A DNA stretch of 64,000 nt, from assembly GCA_023241745.1 (NCBI GenBank), contig JALQCY010000004.1:124001-188000 (forward strand), written 5' to 3'. The stretch's first letter is position 1, and the number at the start of each line of letters is the position of its first letter. The position numbers and the translations under genes were made by a program. The DNA is from Isoptericola peretonis. GTDB taxonomy: Bacteria > Actinomycetota > Actinomycetes > Actinomycetales > Cellulomonadaceae. Under the pieces are notes generated by a model, which worked only from the letters and a program-made list of their open reading frames with translations, made no database searches and was not told where the DNA came from. This document shows, in pieces, positions 43,607 through 52,123 of the stretch.

Positions 43607-44194
43607 GTGGTCAGTCATCGGGTGGTGGTGGACGGCGGTGAGCCGGGGCTGGTGCTGACCGTGCTGCCCGGCCTCGGGTACACCGCCCAGGGGCCGGTGC
43701 TGGCGCGGCCGGCGGCGGCGCTGCGCGAGCTCCGCTGGACGGTGCGGACCGTGGTGTGGGACGACGGTCGCCCGGACTTCGAGCTCGCGCGTGACGTGTA
43801 CGCGGCCGTCCTGCGTGACGGTGTGGACGCGGCGCCGGAGGCAGCCCACCTGGTGCTCGCCAAGTCGCTCGGCACGCTGGCGCTGCCGGTCGGCATCGAC
43901 CTCGGGCTGCCCGGGGCGTGGCTGACGCCGCTGCTCACCACCGACCGGGCGCCGGACGTGCGCGCGGCTGCCGCCGGGCTCGGGGCCACAGGCGTCCCCG
44001 CGCTGCTGGCCGGCGGCACCGCCGACGGGCTGTGGGACCCCGCGCTCGCCGCCGCGTCCGGCGCCCGCGTCCTCGAGGTCGCGGGCGCCGACCACTCGCT
44101 CGAGATCGACGGCGACCCGGAGCGCACGCAGCGGGCGCTCGACGACGTGACGGCTGCCGTCGTGGAGCTGGCCGGCACCGTCGTCGCCGGCTGA
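43607..44194 (+). CDS. Small alpha/beta hydrolase
   Basis: This 195-residue protein shows a compact alpha/beta hydrolase fold: VLPGLGYTAQGP near the start, the nucleophile elbow LAKSLGTLA (Ser near 86), Asp in GGTADGLWD and His in ADHSLEIDGD near the C-terminus. There is no signal peptide. The substrate is not predictable. The GTG has CAGGCT 6 nt upstream (43595-43600). It stands alone between lat and the peptide transporter. Confidence 0.7.
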   Translation: MVSHRVVVDGGEPGLVLTVLPGLGYTAQGPVLARPAAALRELRWTVRTVVWDDGRPDFELARDVYAAVLRDGVDAAPEAAHLVLAKSLGTLALPVGIDLGLPGAWLTPLLTTDRAPDVRAAAAGLGATGVPALLAGGTADGLWDPALAAASGARVLEVAGADHSLEIDGDPERTQRALDDVTAAVVELAGTVVAG

Positions 44195-44401
44195 CCCCTC
44201 GGTACGGACTGCCGACCTGGGCACCGCGACCGATCGTTACTGATCCTTAACAGTGATTTTCACCACCAAGGCTCATGATGGCGATATGTTCCACGGCAAC
44301 GTCGTGGTGCGCCGCAGGAGCGGGGCACGGGCGACGTGCACGACGACGTGAACACGGCATGGCAAGGACGCCTGGAGCGACCACGACGTGGGGAGAAGCC
44401 G

Positions 44402-46072
44402 GTGACGATGGGGCGAAGGGCTGCGCTAGCGGCCGCGGCGACAGCGGTGACGCTGGTGCTGGCGAGCTGTTCGGGCGGCGGCGGTAACGACGACGGCGGC
44501 GACAGCACGGAGGGCGGCGGGGGGAGCGACCCGGACGCGACGCTGCGGCTCGCGCTCGCGCAGGACGTCGAGACGCTGCTGCCGATGGACTCGAACGTCA
44601 ACGACAACATCTCGGTGCTCGACGTCGTGTACGACGGGCTGGTCCGGTACGACCCGGAGACCACGGAGCCGTACAACTACGTCGCCGAGAGCGTCGAGAG
44701 TGACGACAACACGGTCTGGACCATCAAGATCAAGCCCGACCTCACGTTCCAGAACGGCGAGCCGGTGGACGCGGAGGCGTTCGCGAGGGCGTGGAACTAC
44801 GCCGCCTACGGCCCGAACGCGATGGCGAACAACTACTTCTTCGAGCGGATCGCCGGCTACGAGGAGATGCAGGGCGAGACGGACGACGAGGGGAACGTCA
44901 CCGTGGAGCCCGCCGCCGAGGAGCTCTCGGGCCTCGAGGTCGTGGACCCGCAGACGCTCGAGGTCACGCTCACCGGACCGTTCGCCGGGTTCGGCACGAT
45001 GCTCGGCTACACGGGCTTCTACCCGATCGCCCAGGAGTGCCTCGACGACATCGAGGCGTGCGCCGTCAAGCCGATCGGCAACGGACCCTTCCAGGTGGAC
45101 GAGTGGGACCAGGGCGTGAGCCTCACGGCCTCGCGCTGGGACGACTACACCCTCGACGAGTCGCCGGCCTACGGCGCCATCGAGTGGACCGAGTACGCCG
45201 GCACCGAGAACTGGCCGGACTTCCAGGCGGGCAACCTCGACTTCGCCGTCCCGCCGCCCGCCGAGATGGTGGCCGCGCAGAACGACCCCGACCTGCAGGA
45301 GCGGTTCGTCGAGGGACCCGGCGCGGCGCTGACCTACCTGGCCTTCCCCCTCTACAAGGACGGCCCCTGGACCGACGTCGAGTTCCGCAAGGCGATCTCG
45401 CTGGCCATCGACCGGCAGGGCATCATCGACGCCCTGCTGCCGGGCGAGCGCGTGCCGGCGGACAGCTGGGTGGTGCCGGACGGCGTCCCCGGCGGCGAGG
45501 CGGGCACGTGCCAGTGGTGCGAGTTCGACCCCGACGCGGCGAAGGCGGCCCTGGAGAAGGCGGGCGGCTGGCCCGAGGGCGAGACGCTGACCATCCACCT
45601 CGGCCAGGACGAGACGGAGCAGGCGCTGTTCAAGGCGATCGGCGACTCCATCCAGGAGAACCTCGGCATCCCGTACGAGCTCGACCCGACGCCGGACTAC
45701 TTCGACCGCCGCGGGGCCCGCGACTTCTCGGGGCCGTTCCGGGCCAACTGGTTCCCGGACTACCCGCTCAACGAGAACTACCTCGCCCCGGTGTACGCCA
45801 GCGGTGACGTGAAGAACGGCAACGTGAACTTCGGCTACTACAGCGAGGACTTCGAGGCGGCCATCAAGGCGGGTGACGAGTCGGCGACGCTCGAGGAGGC
45901 GGTGACGCACTACCAGGAGGCCGAGGCCGTGCTGGCCGAGGACTTCCCGACCGTCCCCGTCGTGTTCTCGGTGAACTCGTACTACTACAGCGAGAACGTC
46001 TCGAACGTCGTCCTCGACCCGTTCAGCGGTGAGCCCAAGCTGCGCCTCCTGGAGGTCAGCAACGCCATGTGA
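44402..46072 (+). CDS. Peptide ABC transporter substrate-binding lipoprotein (DppA/OppA type)
   Basis: This protein of about 556 residues has a lipobox (AVTLVLASC) and a Gly/Asp-rich linker. The family 5 solute-binding fold has TLRLALAQDVETLLPMDSNVNDNISVLDVVYDGLVRYD, TIKIKPDLTFQNGEPVDAEAFARAWNY and FRKAISLAIDRQGI. A GGGGAGAAG ribosome binding site lies upstream of GTG 44402; ATG 44408 is equally possible. The 207-nt gap before it (44195-44401) is A/T-rich near 44236-44292 (TTAACAGTGATTTTCACC, GATATGTT), suggesting the operon promoter. It leads a seven-gene run. Confidence 0.92.
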   Translation: MTMGRRAALAAAATAVTLVLASCSGGGGNDDGGDSTEGGGGSDPDATLRLALAQDVETLLPMDSNVNDNISVLDVVYDGLVRYDPETTEPYNYVAESVESDDNTVWTIKIKPDLTFQNGEPVDAEAFARAWNYAAYGPNAMANNYFFERIAGYEEMQGETDDEGNVTVEPAAEELSGLEVVDPQTLEVTLTGPFAGFGTMLGYTGFYPIAQECLDDIEACAVKPIGNGPFQVDEWDQGVSLTASRWDDYTLDESPAYGAIEWTEYAGTENWPDFQAGNLDFAVPPPAEMVAAQNDPDLQERFVEGPGAALTYLAFPLYKDGPWTDVEFRKAISLAIDRQGIIDALLPGERVPADSWVVPDGVPGGEAGTCQWCEFDPDAAKAALEKAGGWPEGETLTIHLGQDETEQALFKAIGDSIQENLGIPYELDPTPDYFDRRGARDFSGPFRANWFPDYPLNENYLAPVYASGDVKNGNVNFGYYSEDFEAAIKAGDESATLEEAVTHYQEAEAVLAEDFPTVPVVFSVNSYYYSENVSNVVLDPFSGEPKLRLLEVSNAM

Positions 46073-46166
46073 GCACCGCGCCGGTCGAGCACGCCGGGAC
46101 CACGGCCACCGTGGACCCGGCGGGCTCGGCCGGTGTCGTCCCCTGCACCACCGAGAAAGACTGTGA

Positions 46167-47171
46167 ATGGGCCGCTACATCTTCCGCCGCTCCCTGCTGG
46201 GCGTGGCCACCCTGCTGCTCGTGATGTTCGTGCTGCACCTGCTCACGACGTTCGCCATCCAGCTCAACGGGAACCCCGCGCTCGCGTTCTTCGGCGAGCG
46301 GGTGCCGACGGCGGCACAGCTCGCGGCCGTCGAGACGCGCTTCGGCCTCGACGACCCGTGCTACGACCAGACCGGCAACCCGTGCCTGGGCCCGTTCGCG
46401 GAGCGGCTCGGCGCGTACGCGCAGGGCGACTTCGGCACCAACCTGCGCGGCCGCGAGGTGACGGACATCGTCGCGACGGCGGCGCCGAACACCCTCAAGC
46501 TGTTCCTCGTCGTGACGATCGTGTGGTTCCTGCTCGGCATGGGCCTGGGCACCGTCGCCGCCCGCTGGCGCGGCCGGTCGGCCGACCACGGCATCCGGCT
46601 GACGTCCGTGCTGATCGACGCGTTCCCGATCTTCGTGCTGCTCCTCGTGTACCGGTACGTCTTCGCGGTCCCGCTGAACCAGTGGGCCACGGAGACCTTC
46701 GGGGCCGAGAGCCTGCCCGCGCTGTGGTTCAGACCCTCGTTCGACGACGACCATCCCTGGGCGACGCTGCTCGTGCCGGGGATCCTGCTGGGCCTCGCCG
46801 GGTCCGCCGCGTTCATCCGCCTCGTCCGGGCGAGCCAGCTCGAGTCGTACACCGGCGACCACGTGCGCACGGCCCGCTCGCGCGGGCTGACCGAGCGGCA
46901 CGTCGTCGTGCACCACGTGGTGCGCAACTCCGCGGTGCCGGTCGTGACGGCGGTCGGCCTCACGTTCACGGAGGCGCTCGCGGGCGCCGTCATCACCGAG
47001 GGGATGATGAACATCTACGGCATGGGCGGGGTGCTGTGGGAGGCGGTCCGCGGTACCGACGTGGCCCTCGTCCTCGGCGTCGTCACCATCCTGGCCGCCG
47101 TCACGGTGGCCGTGATGCTGGTGGTCGACATCGCCTACGCCGCCCTCGACCCGAGGATCCGTTATGCCTGA
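46167..47171 (+). CDS. Peptide ABC transporter permease (DppB type)
   Basis: This 334-residue protein starts MGRYIFRRSLLGVATLLLVMFVLHLL and has six hydrophobic segments. The C-terminal EAA-type loop RTARSRGLTERHVVVHHVVRNSAVPVVTAVG matches DppB/OppB permeases. It overlaps the next permease by 8 nt. Confidence 0.93.
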   Translation: MGRYIFRRSLLGVATLLLVMFVLHLLTTFAIQLNGNPALAFFGERVPTAAQLAAVETRFGLDDPCYDQTGNPCLGPFAERLGAYAQGDFGTNLRGREVTDIVATAAPNTLKLFLVVTIVWFLLGMGLGTVAARWRGRSADHGIRLTSVLIDAFPIFVLLLVYRYVFAVPLNQWATETFGAESLPALWFRPSFDDDHPWATLLVPGILLGLAGSAAFIRLVRASQLESYTGDHVRTARSRGLTERHVVVHHVVRNSAVPVVTAVGLTFTEALAGAVITEGMMNIYGMGGVLWEAVRGTDVALVLGVVTILAAVTVAVMLVVDIAYAALDPRIRYA

Positions 47172-48096
47172 GCCCACCGCCGCCACCGCCACCCCGGACG
47201 CGCCGGGCATCGACGTGTCGGCGTCGCTCGGCGGGGACGCCTGGCGCCGGTTGCGCCGTCGGCCGGACGTCATCGTCTCCGCGGTGGTCGTCGTCTTCTT
47301 CGCCGTGATGGCGGCCTTCCCCACGCTGTTCACCAGCACCGACCCGCAGCGGTGCGTCATCGGCGACTCGAAGACCCGGCCGCAGGGCCTCGGGGCCACC
47401 CACCCGCTCGGCACCGACGTGCACGGCTGCGACATGCTGGCCCAGCTCGTGCACGGGTCCCGCCCGTCGCTGCTGCTGGCGTTCGTCGTGGTGGGCGCGT
47501 CGGTGCTCATCGGAGTGCTGCTCGGCCTGCTCGCCGGGTACTACCTCGGCTGGGTGGACACGGTCGTGTCCCGCACCGTCGAGGTCTTCCTCGTGGTCCC
47601 GCTGCTGCTCGCCGCGCTGCTGCTGCTCTCCCTGTTCCGCAACGTGCACGTGGGCAGCGGGGCCTTCGACGTCATCCTGCTGCCGGCCCTCGTGCTCACG
47701 CTGTTCGGCTGGATGGGCTACGCCCGGTACGTCCGGGCGAGCACGCTGGAGGCGAAGAACCTCGACTACGTCACGGCGGCCCGCGCCCTGGGCGCCTCCG
47801 ACCTGCGGATCATGGTGCGGCACGTGCTGCCCAACGCGATCGGCCCGGTGACGGCGCTCGTCCCGACCGCGATCGCCGGCGTGATCAGCGCGGAGGCGGT
47901 GCTGGCGTTCCTGGGCATCGGGGTGCGCCCGCCCGCGATCAGCTGGGGGATCATGATCACGAACGGTGCGGAATGGGTGACCGGCGGGTATCCCTACCTG
48001 CTGCTCTTCCCGCTCGGGTGCCTGATCCTCACGGTCCTGGCGCTGGTCGTCCTCGGCGACGCCCTGCGCGACGCCCTCGACCCGAGGCTCCGGTGA
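47164..48096 (+). CDS. Peptide ABC transporter permease (DppC type)
   Basis: This 310-residue protein has an N-terminal DppC motif (WRRLRRRPDVIVSAVVVVFFAVMAAFP), six membrane segments and the EAA loop YVTAARALGASDLRIMVRHVLPNAIGPV. It partners the upstream permease. The ATPase gene follows 14 nt later. Confidence 0.93.
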   Translation: MPEPTAATATPDAPGIDVSASLGGDAWRRLRRRPDVIVSAVVVVFFAVMAAFPTLFTSTDPQRCVIGDSKTRPQGLGATHPLGTDVHGCDMLAQLVHGSRPSLLLAFVVVGASVLIGVLLGLLAGYYLGWVDTVVSRTVEVFLVVPLLLAALLLLSLFRNVHVGSGAFDVILLPALVLTLFGWMGYARYVRASTLEAKNLDYVTAARALGASDLRIMVRHVLPNAIGPVTALVPTAIAGVISAEAVLAFLGIGVRPPAISWGIMITNGAEWVTGGYPYLLLFPLGCLILTVLALVVLGDALRDALDPRLR

Positions 48097-48110
48097 GGGA
48101 GATGGCAGGG

Positions 48111-49199
48111 ATGGAGATCGACATCAGCGGCGCGGCGGAACCGGGCGCGGTCGGCGACGAGGTGGCGCAGGGCGACCGGCCGGCGCGCACCGCCGGCGCG
48201 ACCCTGCTCGAGGTGGAGGACCTGGCGGTCGAGTTCCGGTCGGACGACGGCGCCCTGCGCGCCGTCGACGGGCTCAGCTACCGCGTGGAGGCGGGACGCA
48301 CGCTCGCCCTGGTCGGCGAGTCCGGGTGCGGCAAGTCTGTGAGCTCGCTCGCCGTCATGGGGCTGCTGCCGCCCACCGCCCGCGTGGTGCGGGGCACCGC
48401 GCGCTACCGCGGCACCGACCTGCTGGGGCTGTCGCCCACCAAGCACCGCGCACACGCCGGCACGCACGTCGCCATGGTGTTCCAGGACGCGCTGGCCGCG
48501 CTCAACCCGGTGCACACGGTGGGCTACCAGCTCACGGAGGCGCTGCGGGTACGGTCGGGGACGTCGCGTCGCGAGGGCCGCAGGCGCGCGATCGAGCTGC
48601 TCGACCTCGTGAAGGTGCCGAACGCCGCGCAGCGGGTGGACGAGTACCCGCACCAGTTCTCCGGTGGCATGCGCCAGCGTGTGATGATCGCGTCGGCGCT
48701 GGCGCTCGACCCGGACGTGCTCATCGCGGACGAGCCGACGACCGCGCTGGACGTCACCGTCCAGGCGCAGGTGCTGCGCCTGCTCGCGGAGATCCAGGCC
48801 GAGCGGCAGATGGGGCTCGTGCTCATCACGCACGACCTCGGCGTCGTCGCCGGCGTGGCCGACGAGGTGACCGTGATGTACGCCGGCCGGGCCGTGGAGC
48901 ACGCCCCCGTGCACGACCTGTACGCCAGGCCCGCCCACCCGTACACCAGGGCGCTGCTGCGCTCCGTCCCGCGCCTGGACGCCGTCGGCGACGACCGTGC
49001 CGTCGGCGGCCGGCTGCCCGTGGTGCCGGGGCGGCCGCCCGCGCCGGGACGGGTGCCGCCGGGCTGCCCCTTCCACCCGCGGTGCGACATGGCGCGCGAC
49101 GTCTGCGCCACCGACGTGCCTCCGCTCGACGACGTCGCCCCCGGCCGATCGTCGGCCTGCTTCTTCGCCGCCGAGCTCCTGGGAGGCGTCCGTGCCTGA
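48111..49199 (+). CDS. Peptide ABC transporter ATPase 1 (DppD type)
   Basis: This 362-residue protein carries Walker A GESGCGKS, signature FSGGMRQR, Walker B VLIADEPTTALDVT and the oligopeptide/dipeptide C-terminal extension with a Cys cluster (CPFHPRCDMARDVC) that may bind an iron-sulfur cluster. The ATG at 48111 is chosen because AGGGAG lies 8 nt upstream; ATG 48102 and GTG 48093 are in frame. It overlaps the next ATPase by 8 nt. Confidence 0.93.
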   Translation: MEIDISGAAEPGAVGDEVAQGDRPARTAGATLLEVEDLAVEFRSDDGALRAVDGLSYRVEAGRTLALVGESGCGKSVSSLAVMGLLPPTARVVRGTARYRGTDLLGLSPTKHRAHAGTHVAMVFQDALAALNPVHTVGYQLTEALRVRSGTSRREGRRRAIELLDLVKVPNAAQRVDEYPHQFSGGMRQRVMIASALALDPDVLIADEPTTALDVTVQAQVLRLLAEIQAERQMGLVLITHDLGVVAGVADEVTVMYAGRAVEHAPVHDLYARPAHPYTRALLRSVPRLDAVGDDRAVGGRLPVVPGRPPAPGRVPPGCPFHPRCDMARDVCATDVPPLDDVAPGRSSACFFAAELLGGVRA

Positions 49200-50490
49200 G
49201 CCCGTCACGACCGACACCGCGACCTCCGCGCCGGACGACGTGGTCCTCGAGGTGCGCGACCTCGCCAAGTCGTACCCCGTGCGCCAGGGCGTGGTGCTCA
49301 AGCGCACGACCGGCCACGTGCAGGCCGTCGACGGCGTCTCGCTCGCGCTGCGCCGCGGGCGCACGCTCGGGCTCGTGGGGGAGTCCGGCTCCGGCAAGTC
49401 CACGCTGGCGCGCGTCCTCGTGGGCATCGAGAAGCCGACGCGCGGCCAGGTGCTGGTCGACGGCGAGGACGTGTCGACGATGTCGCGCGGCGCGCGCCGC
49501 GAGCTGCGCCGCAACGTCCAGATGGTCTTCCAGGACCCGTACACGTCCCTCAACCCGCGCATGTCGGTGGGCGACATCGTGGCCGAGCCGTTCCGCATCC
49601 ACCGGGACGCGGTGCCGCGCGGCGGCCGCCGGCGGGCCGTGGCGGAGCTGCTCGAGCTGGTGGGGCTCGATCCCGACCACGTGCACCGCTACCCGCACCA
49701 GTTCTCGGGCGGGCAGCGGCAGCGCATCGGCATCGCGCGGGCGCTCGCCGTCAAGCCGCGGGTGCTGGTCTGCGACGAGCCGGTGTCGGCGCTGGACGTG
49801 TCCGTCCAGGGGCAGGTCATCAACCTGCTGGAGGACCTCCAGGACGAGCTCGGGCTGTCGTACCTGTTCATCGCGCACGACCTGGCCGTGGTGCAGCACA
49901 TCGCCGACGAGGTCGCGGTGATGTACCTGGGCCGCGTCGTCGAGGAGGGCGACGGACCCGCGGTGTACGGCGACGCGCACCACCCGTACACCCGGGCACT
50001 GCTGTCCGCGGTGCCGGTCCCCGACCCGACGGCCCGCCCGGCCGAGGGCGAGCTGTTGCTCGAGGGCGACCCGCCGTCTCCCGCCGACCCGCCGTCCGGC
50101 TGCCGGTTCCACACGCGCTGCTGGCTCGCCCGCCGGCTCGCCGAGGAGCACGGCGTCGCGGGCGACGGGCCGGAGGCCGTGCCCGAGCGGTGCCGCACCG
50201 AGGACCCGGTGCTGGTGCCGCTCGGGCGTCGCGGCGACGGTCGTGACGGCGGTGGTGACGACGAGGGGGCGCACGTCGCCGCCTGCCACTTCGCCCGGGA
50301 GGCGGCCACGCTCGGCGCGCACCCCGGTCCGACGGCGCAGGCGTCGCCCGGCCCCGGCACACCCCCCGGCCCCGACCCCGACCCCGACGCCGACCCCGAC
50401 CCCGACGCCGACCCCGACCCCGACGCCGACCCCGACCCCGATCTCGAGCCCGTCCCCGACCGTCCCGTCCTCGAGAGCAGGGAGCGCTGA
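49192..50490 (+). CDS. Peptide ABC transporter ATPase 2 (DppF type)
   Basis: This 432-residue protein has Walker A GESGSGKST, signature FSGGQRQR, Walker B VLVCDEPVSALDVS and a Cys-containing oligopeptide-transporter tail (CRFHTRCWLARRL). It is about 90 residues longer than usual. The extra C-terminus is low in complexity and includes a PDPDAD tandem repeat encoded by near-identical 18-bp units, so its length may vary between strains. GGGAGG precedes the GTG start. It pairs with ATPase 1. Confidence 0.93.
   Translation: MPEPVTTDTATSAPDDVVLEVRDLAKSYPVRQGVVLKRTTGHVQAVDGVSLALRRGRTLGLVGESGSGKSTLARVLVGIEKPTRGQVLVDGEDVSTMSRGARRELRRNVQMVFQDPYTSLNPRMSVGDIVAEPFRIHRDAVPRGGRRRAVAELLELVGLDPDHVHRYPHQFSGGQRQRIGIARALAVKPRVLVCDEPVSALDVSVQGQVINLLEDLQDELGLSYLFIAHDLAVVQHIADEVAVMYLGRVVEEGDGPAVYGDAHHPYTRALLSAVPVPDPTARPAEGELLLEGDPPSPADPPSGCRFHTRCWLARRLAEEHGVAGDGPEAVPERCRTEDPVLVPLGRRGDGRDGGGDDEGAHVAACHFAREAATLGAHPGPTAQASPGPGTPPGPDPDPDADPDPDADPDPDADPDPDLEPVPDRPVLESRER
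50374..50442. repeat. 18-bp tandem repeat in the DppF-type gene
   Basis: Three identical 18-bp units (50374-50391, 50392-50409, 50410-50427; GACCCCGACCCCGACGCC) are followed by a partial unit. They encode DPDPDA repeats in the C-terminal tail. Confidence 0.95.
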
Positions 50491-50492
50491 CC

Positions 50493-51311
50493 GTGCCCGA
50501 TCCGCGACCGACCGTCGTCCTCGTCCAGAACTCCCCGCACAGCGGGCCGGGCCGTCTGCCTGCCTGGCTGGAGGAGGACGGTGTCACCGCCGTCGTCGTG
50601 CAGGGCGCCGACCTCGCCGACCGGGTGCCCACGCTCGCGACCGGGGACGACGGGGTGGACGGGCTCGTGCTGCTGGGCGGCGGGCTGCTCCCCGACGAGG
50701 ACGAGCGCGCCCCCTGGCTGCCGCACGAGCGCGCGCTCGTGGCCGAGGCACTCGAGGCGCAGGTGCCCGTGCTGGGCATCTGCCTGGGCGGCCAGGTGCT
50801 CGCGCACGTGACCGGCGGCACGGTGACCGGCCGGTCGGGCGAGACGGAGAAGGGTCTGTGCCCCGTGCGCCTGCTCGACGACGCGGCCGACGACGCGCTG
50901 CTGGGCCTGCTCGCCCCGCTGGCGGACGCCGGGGAGGTGTGGATGGTCGAGAGCCACGTGGACTCGATCACCGGGCTGCCGCCGGAGGCCGTGCACCTCG
51001 CGACGAGCGATGCCTGCGGCGTCCAGGCCTTCCGCGTGGGCGACCTCGCGTGGGGGCTGCAGTTCCACCCCGAGGCCGCACCCGAGCGCATCGGCACCTG
51101 GGACGCCGACGAGCTCGCGGGGCTCGGCTACGACCGCGACGAGCTGCTCGCCGCCGCGCTGGAGCGGGCGCCCGAGAACGAGAAGCAGGCCCGCGCGCTC
51201 GCGGCCGCGTTCGCCGCCGTCGTCCAGCACCGTTGTGAGCGCGATTTCGGGGACTGTTCGCGGGGGGACAGTCCCCGAAATCGCGCTCACAACGTGTCGA
51301 GGGTGCGCTGA
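50493..51311 (+). CDS. Class I glutamine amidotransferase-like protein
   Basis: This 272-residue protein has the GATase class I fold with a nucleophile Cys97 (GICLGGQ) and His192-x-Glu194 (QFHPEA). It is a stand-alone domain without a synthetase partner, resembling amidotransferases that hydrolyse gamma-glutamyl compounds or GMP-synthase-like proteins. It starts 2 nt after the ATPase stop and overlaps the next gene by 1 nt, so it belongs to the peptide-transport operon. Residues 247-268 are encoded by a palindromic repeat ([20 protein letters not shown]), so the natural C-terminus has been replaced or extended by inserted DNA. Confidence 0.85.
   Translation: MPDPRPTVVLVQNSPHSGPGRLPAWLEEDGVTAVVVQGADLADRVPTLATGDDGVDGLVLLGGGLLPDEDERAPWLPHERALVAEALEAQVPVLGICLGGQVLAHVTGGTVTGRSGETEKGLCPVRLLDDAADDALLGLLAPLADAGEVWMVESHVDSITGLPPEAVHLATSDACGVQAFRVGDLAWGLQFHPEAAPERIGTWDADELAGLGYDRDELLAAALERAPENEKQARALAAAFAAVVQHRCERDFGDCSRGDSPRNRAHNVSRVR
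51231..51294. repeat. Dispersed palindromic repeat, copy 2 (inside a gene)
   Basis: Perfect 27-bp arms (51231-51257 and 51268-51294) surround a 10-nt loop. The arm shares the core TGTGAGCGCGATTTCGGGGA with the copies at 13.3 and 63.6 kb. This copy lies in frame at the 3-prime end of the amidotransferase gene, 16 nt before the next start. Confidence 0.93.
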
Positions 51312-52123
51312 TGCCGGCCACGGGCACGCACTCGGACGGCGTCCCGGTCGTCGCGTACCAGGTGCGGCGGGCGGGGGGCGAGGTGCTCGCCGAGCGCGAC
51401 GCGGACGCCCCGTTCTACGCCGCGTCCACGGTGAAGCTGGCGGTGCTGGTCGCGGCGGCGCGGGCGCTGGACGACGGCGCGCTGACCCTCGAGCAGAAGG
51501 TCGCGAGCACCGACACGTTCCGCTCGCAGGTGCCCGGCACGCCGGACTACCGCATCGAGCCCGACGACCTCGACCCGGAGATGCCGCCGCCGGGCACCCT
51601 CATGCCGGTGGGCCGGGTGATCGAGCGGATGATCGTCGTGTCGTCCAACGAGGCCACCAACATGGTGATCGAGCTGGTCGGGCTGGAGGCCACCAACCGC
51701 GCGCTGGCGGACGCGGGCGCCCGCGCGAGCGTCGTCGGGCGCAAGTACAGCGACCTGGCCGCCGAGGCGAGGGGCGACTCCCACCGCACCACGGCCGCCG
51801 ACCTGGCGTCGCTGATGTCCGCGGTCGTGACGGGCCGCCTGGCCGGCGCGGAGCGCACCGCCTGGATGCTCGACCTGCTCGCCCGCCAGACCGACCGGCA
51901 GCTCACGGCAGCCGTGCCCGACGGCGTGCCGTACGGGTCCAAGTCCGGCTGGGTGGACGGCATCCGGCACGACGTCGCGTTCGTCGGCGAGGGCCCGGAC
52001 GCGCTGGTCGTCGCGGTGTGCACGCGCGGCTACGACGAGCTGCAGGCGGAGGAGACGCTGAAGGCGCTGGGCGCGCTCAGTCTCGCGGTCGGGCAGACGC
52101 CACCGCCATCGCGGCGGCCATGA
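51311..52123 (+). CDS. Class A beta-lactamase-like serine hydrolase
   Basis: This 270-residue protein has the three active-site elements of penicillin-recognising enzymes: Ser39-Thr-Val-Lys42 (SxxK), Ser111-Ser-Asn113 (SxN) and Lys211-Ser-Gly213 (KSG), in the spacing of class A beta-lactamases. There is no signal peptide, which is unusual for a beta-lactamase and suggests a cytoplasmic peptidase or amidase acting on imported peptides. It overlaps the amidotransferase stop by one base and ends the peptide-transport operon. Its 3-prime end overlaps the convergent CynX-like gene by 47 nt. Confidence 0.82.
   Translation: MPATGTHSDGVPVVAYQVRRAGGEVLAERDADAPFYAASTVKLAVLVAAARALDDGALTLEQKVASTDTFRSQVPGTPDYRIEPDDLDPEMPPPGTLMPVGRVIERMIVVSSNEATNMVIELVGLEATNRALADAGARASVVGRKYSDLAAEARGDSHRTTAADLASLMSAVVTGRLAGAERTAWMLDLLARQTDRQLTAAVPDGVPYGSKSGWVDGIRHDVAFVGEGPDALVVAVCTRGYDELQAEETLKALGALSLAVGQTPPPSRRP

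Noticed and set aside
51311..52123. Calling the SxxK enzyme a resistance beta-lactamase
   Set aside because: It has no export signal and belongs to a peptide-uptake operon, so a secreted antibiotic-resistance role is not supported.
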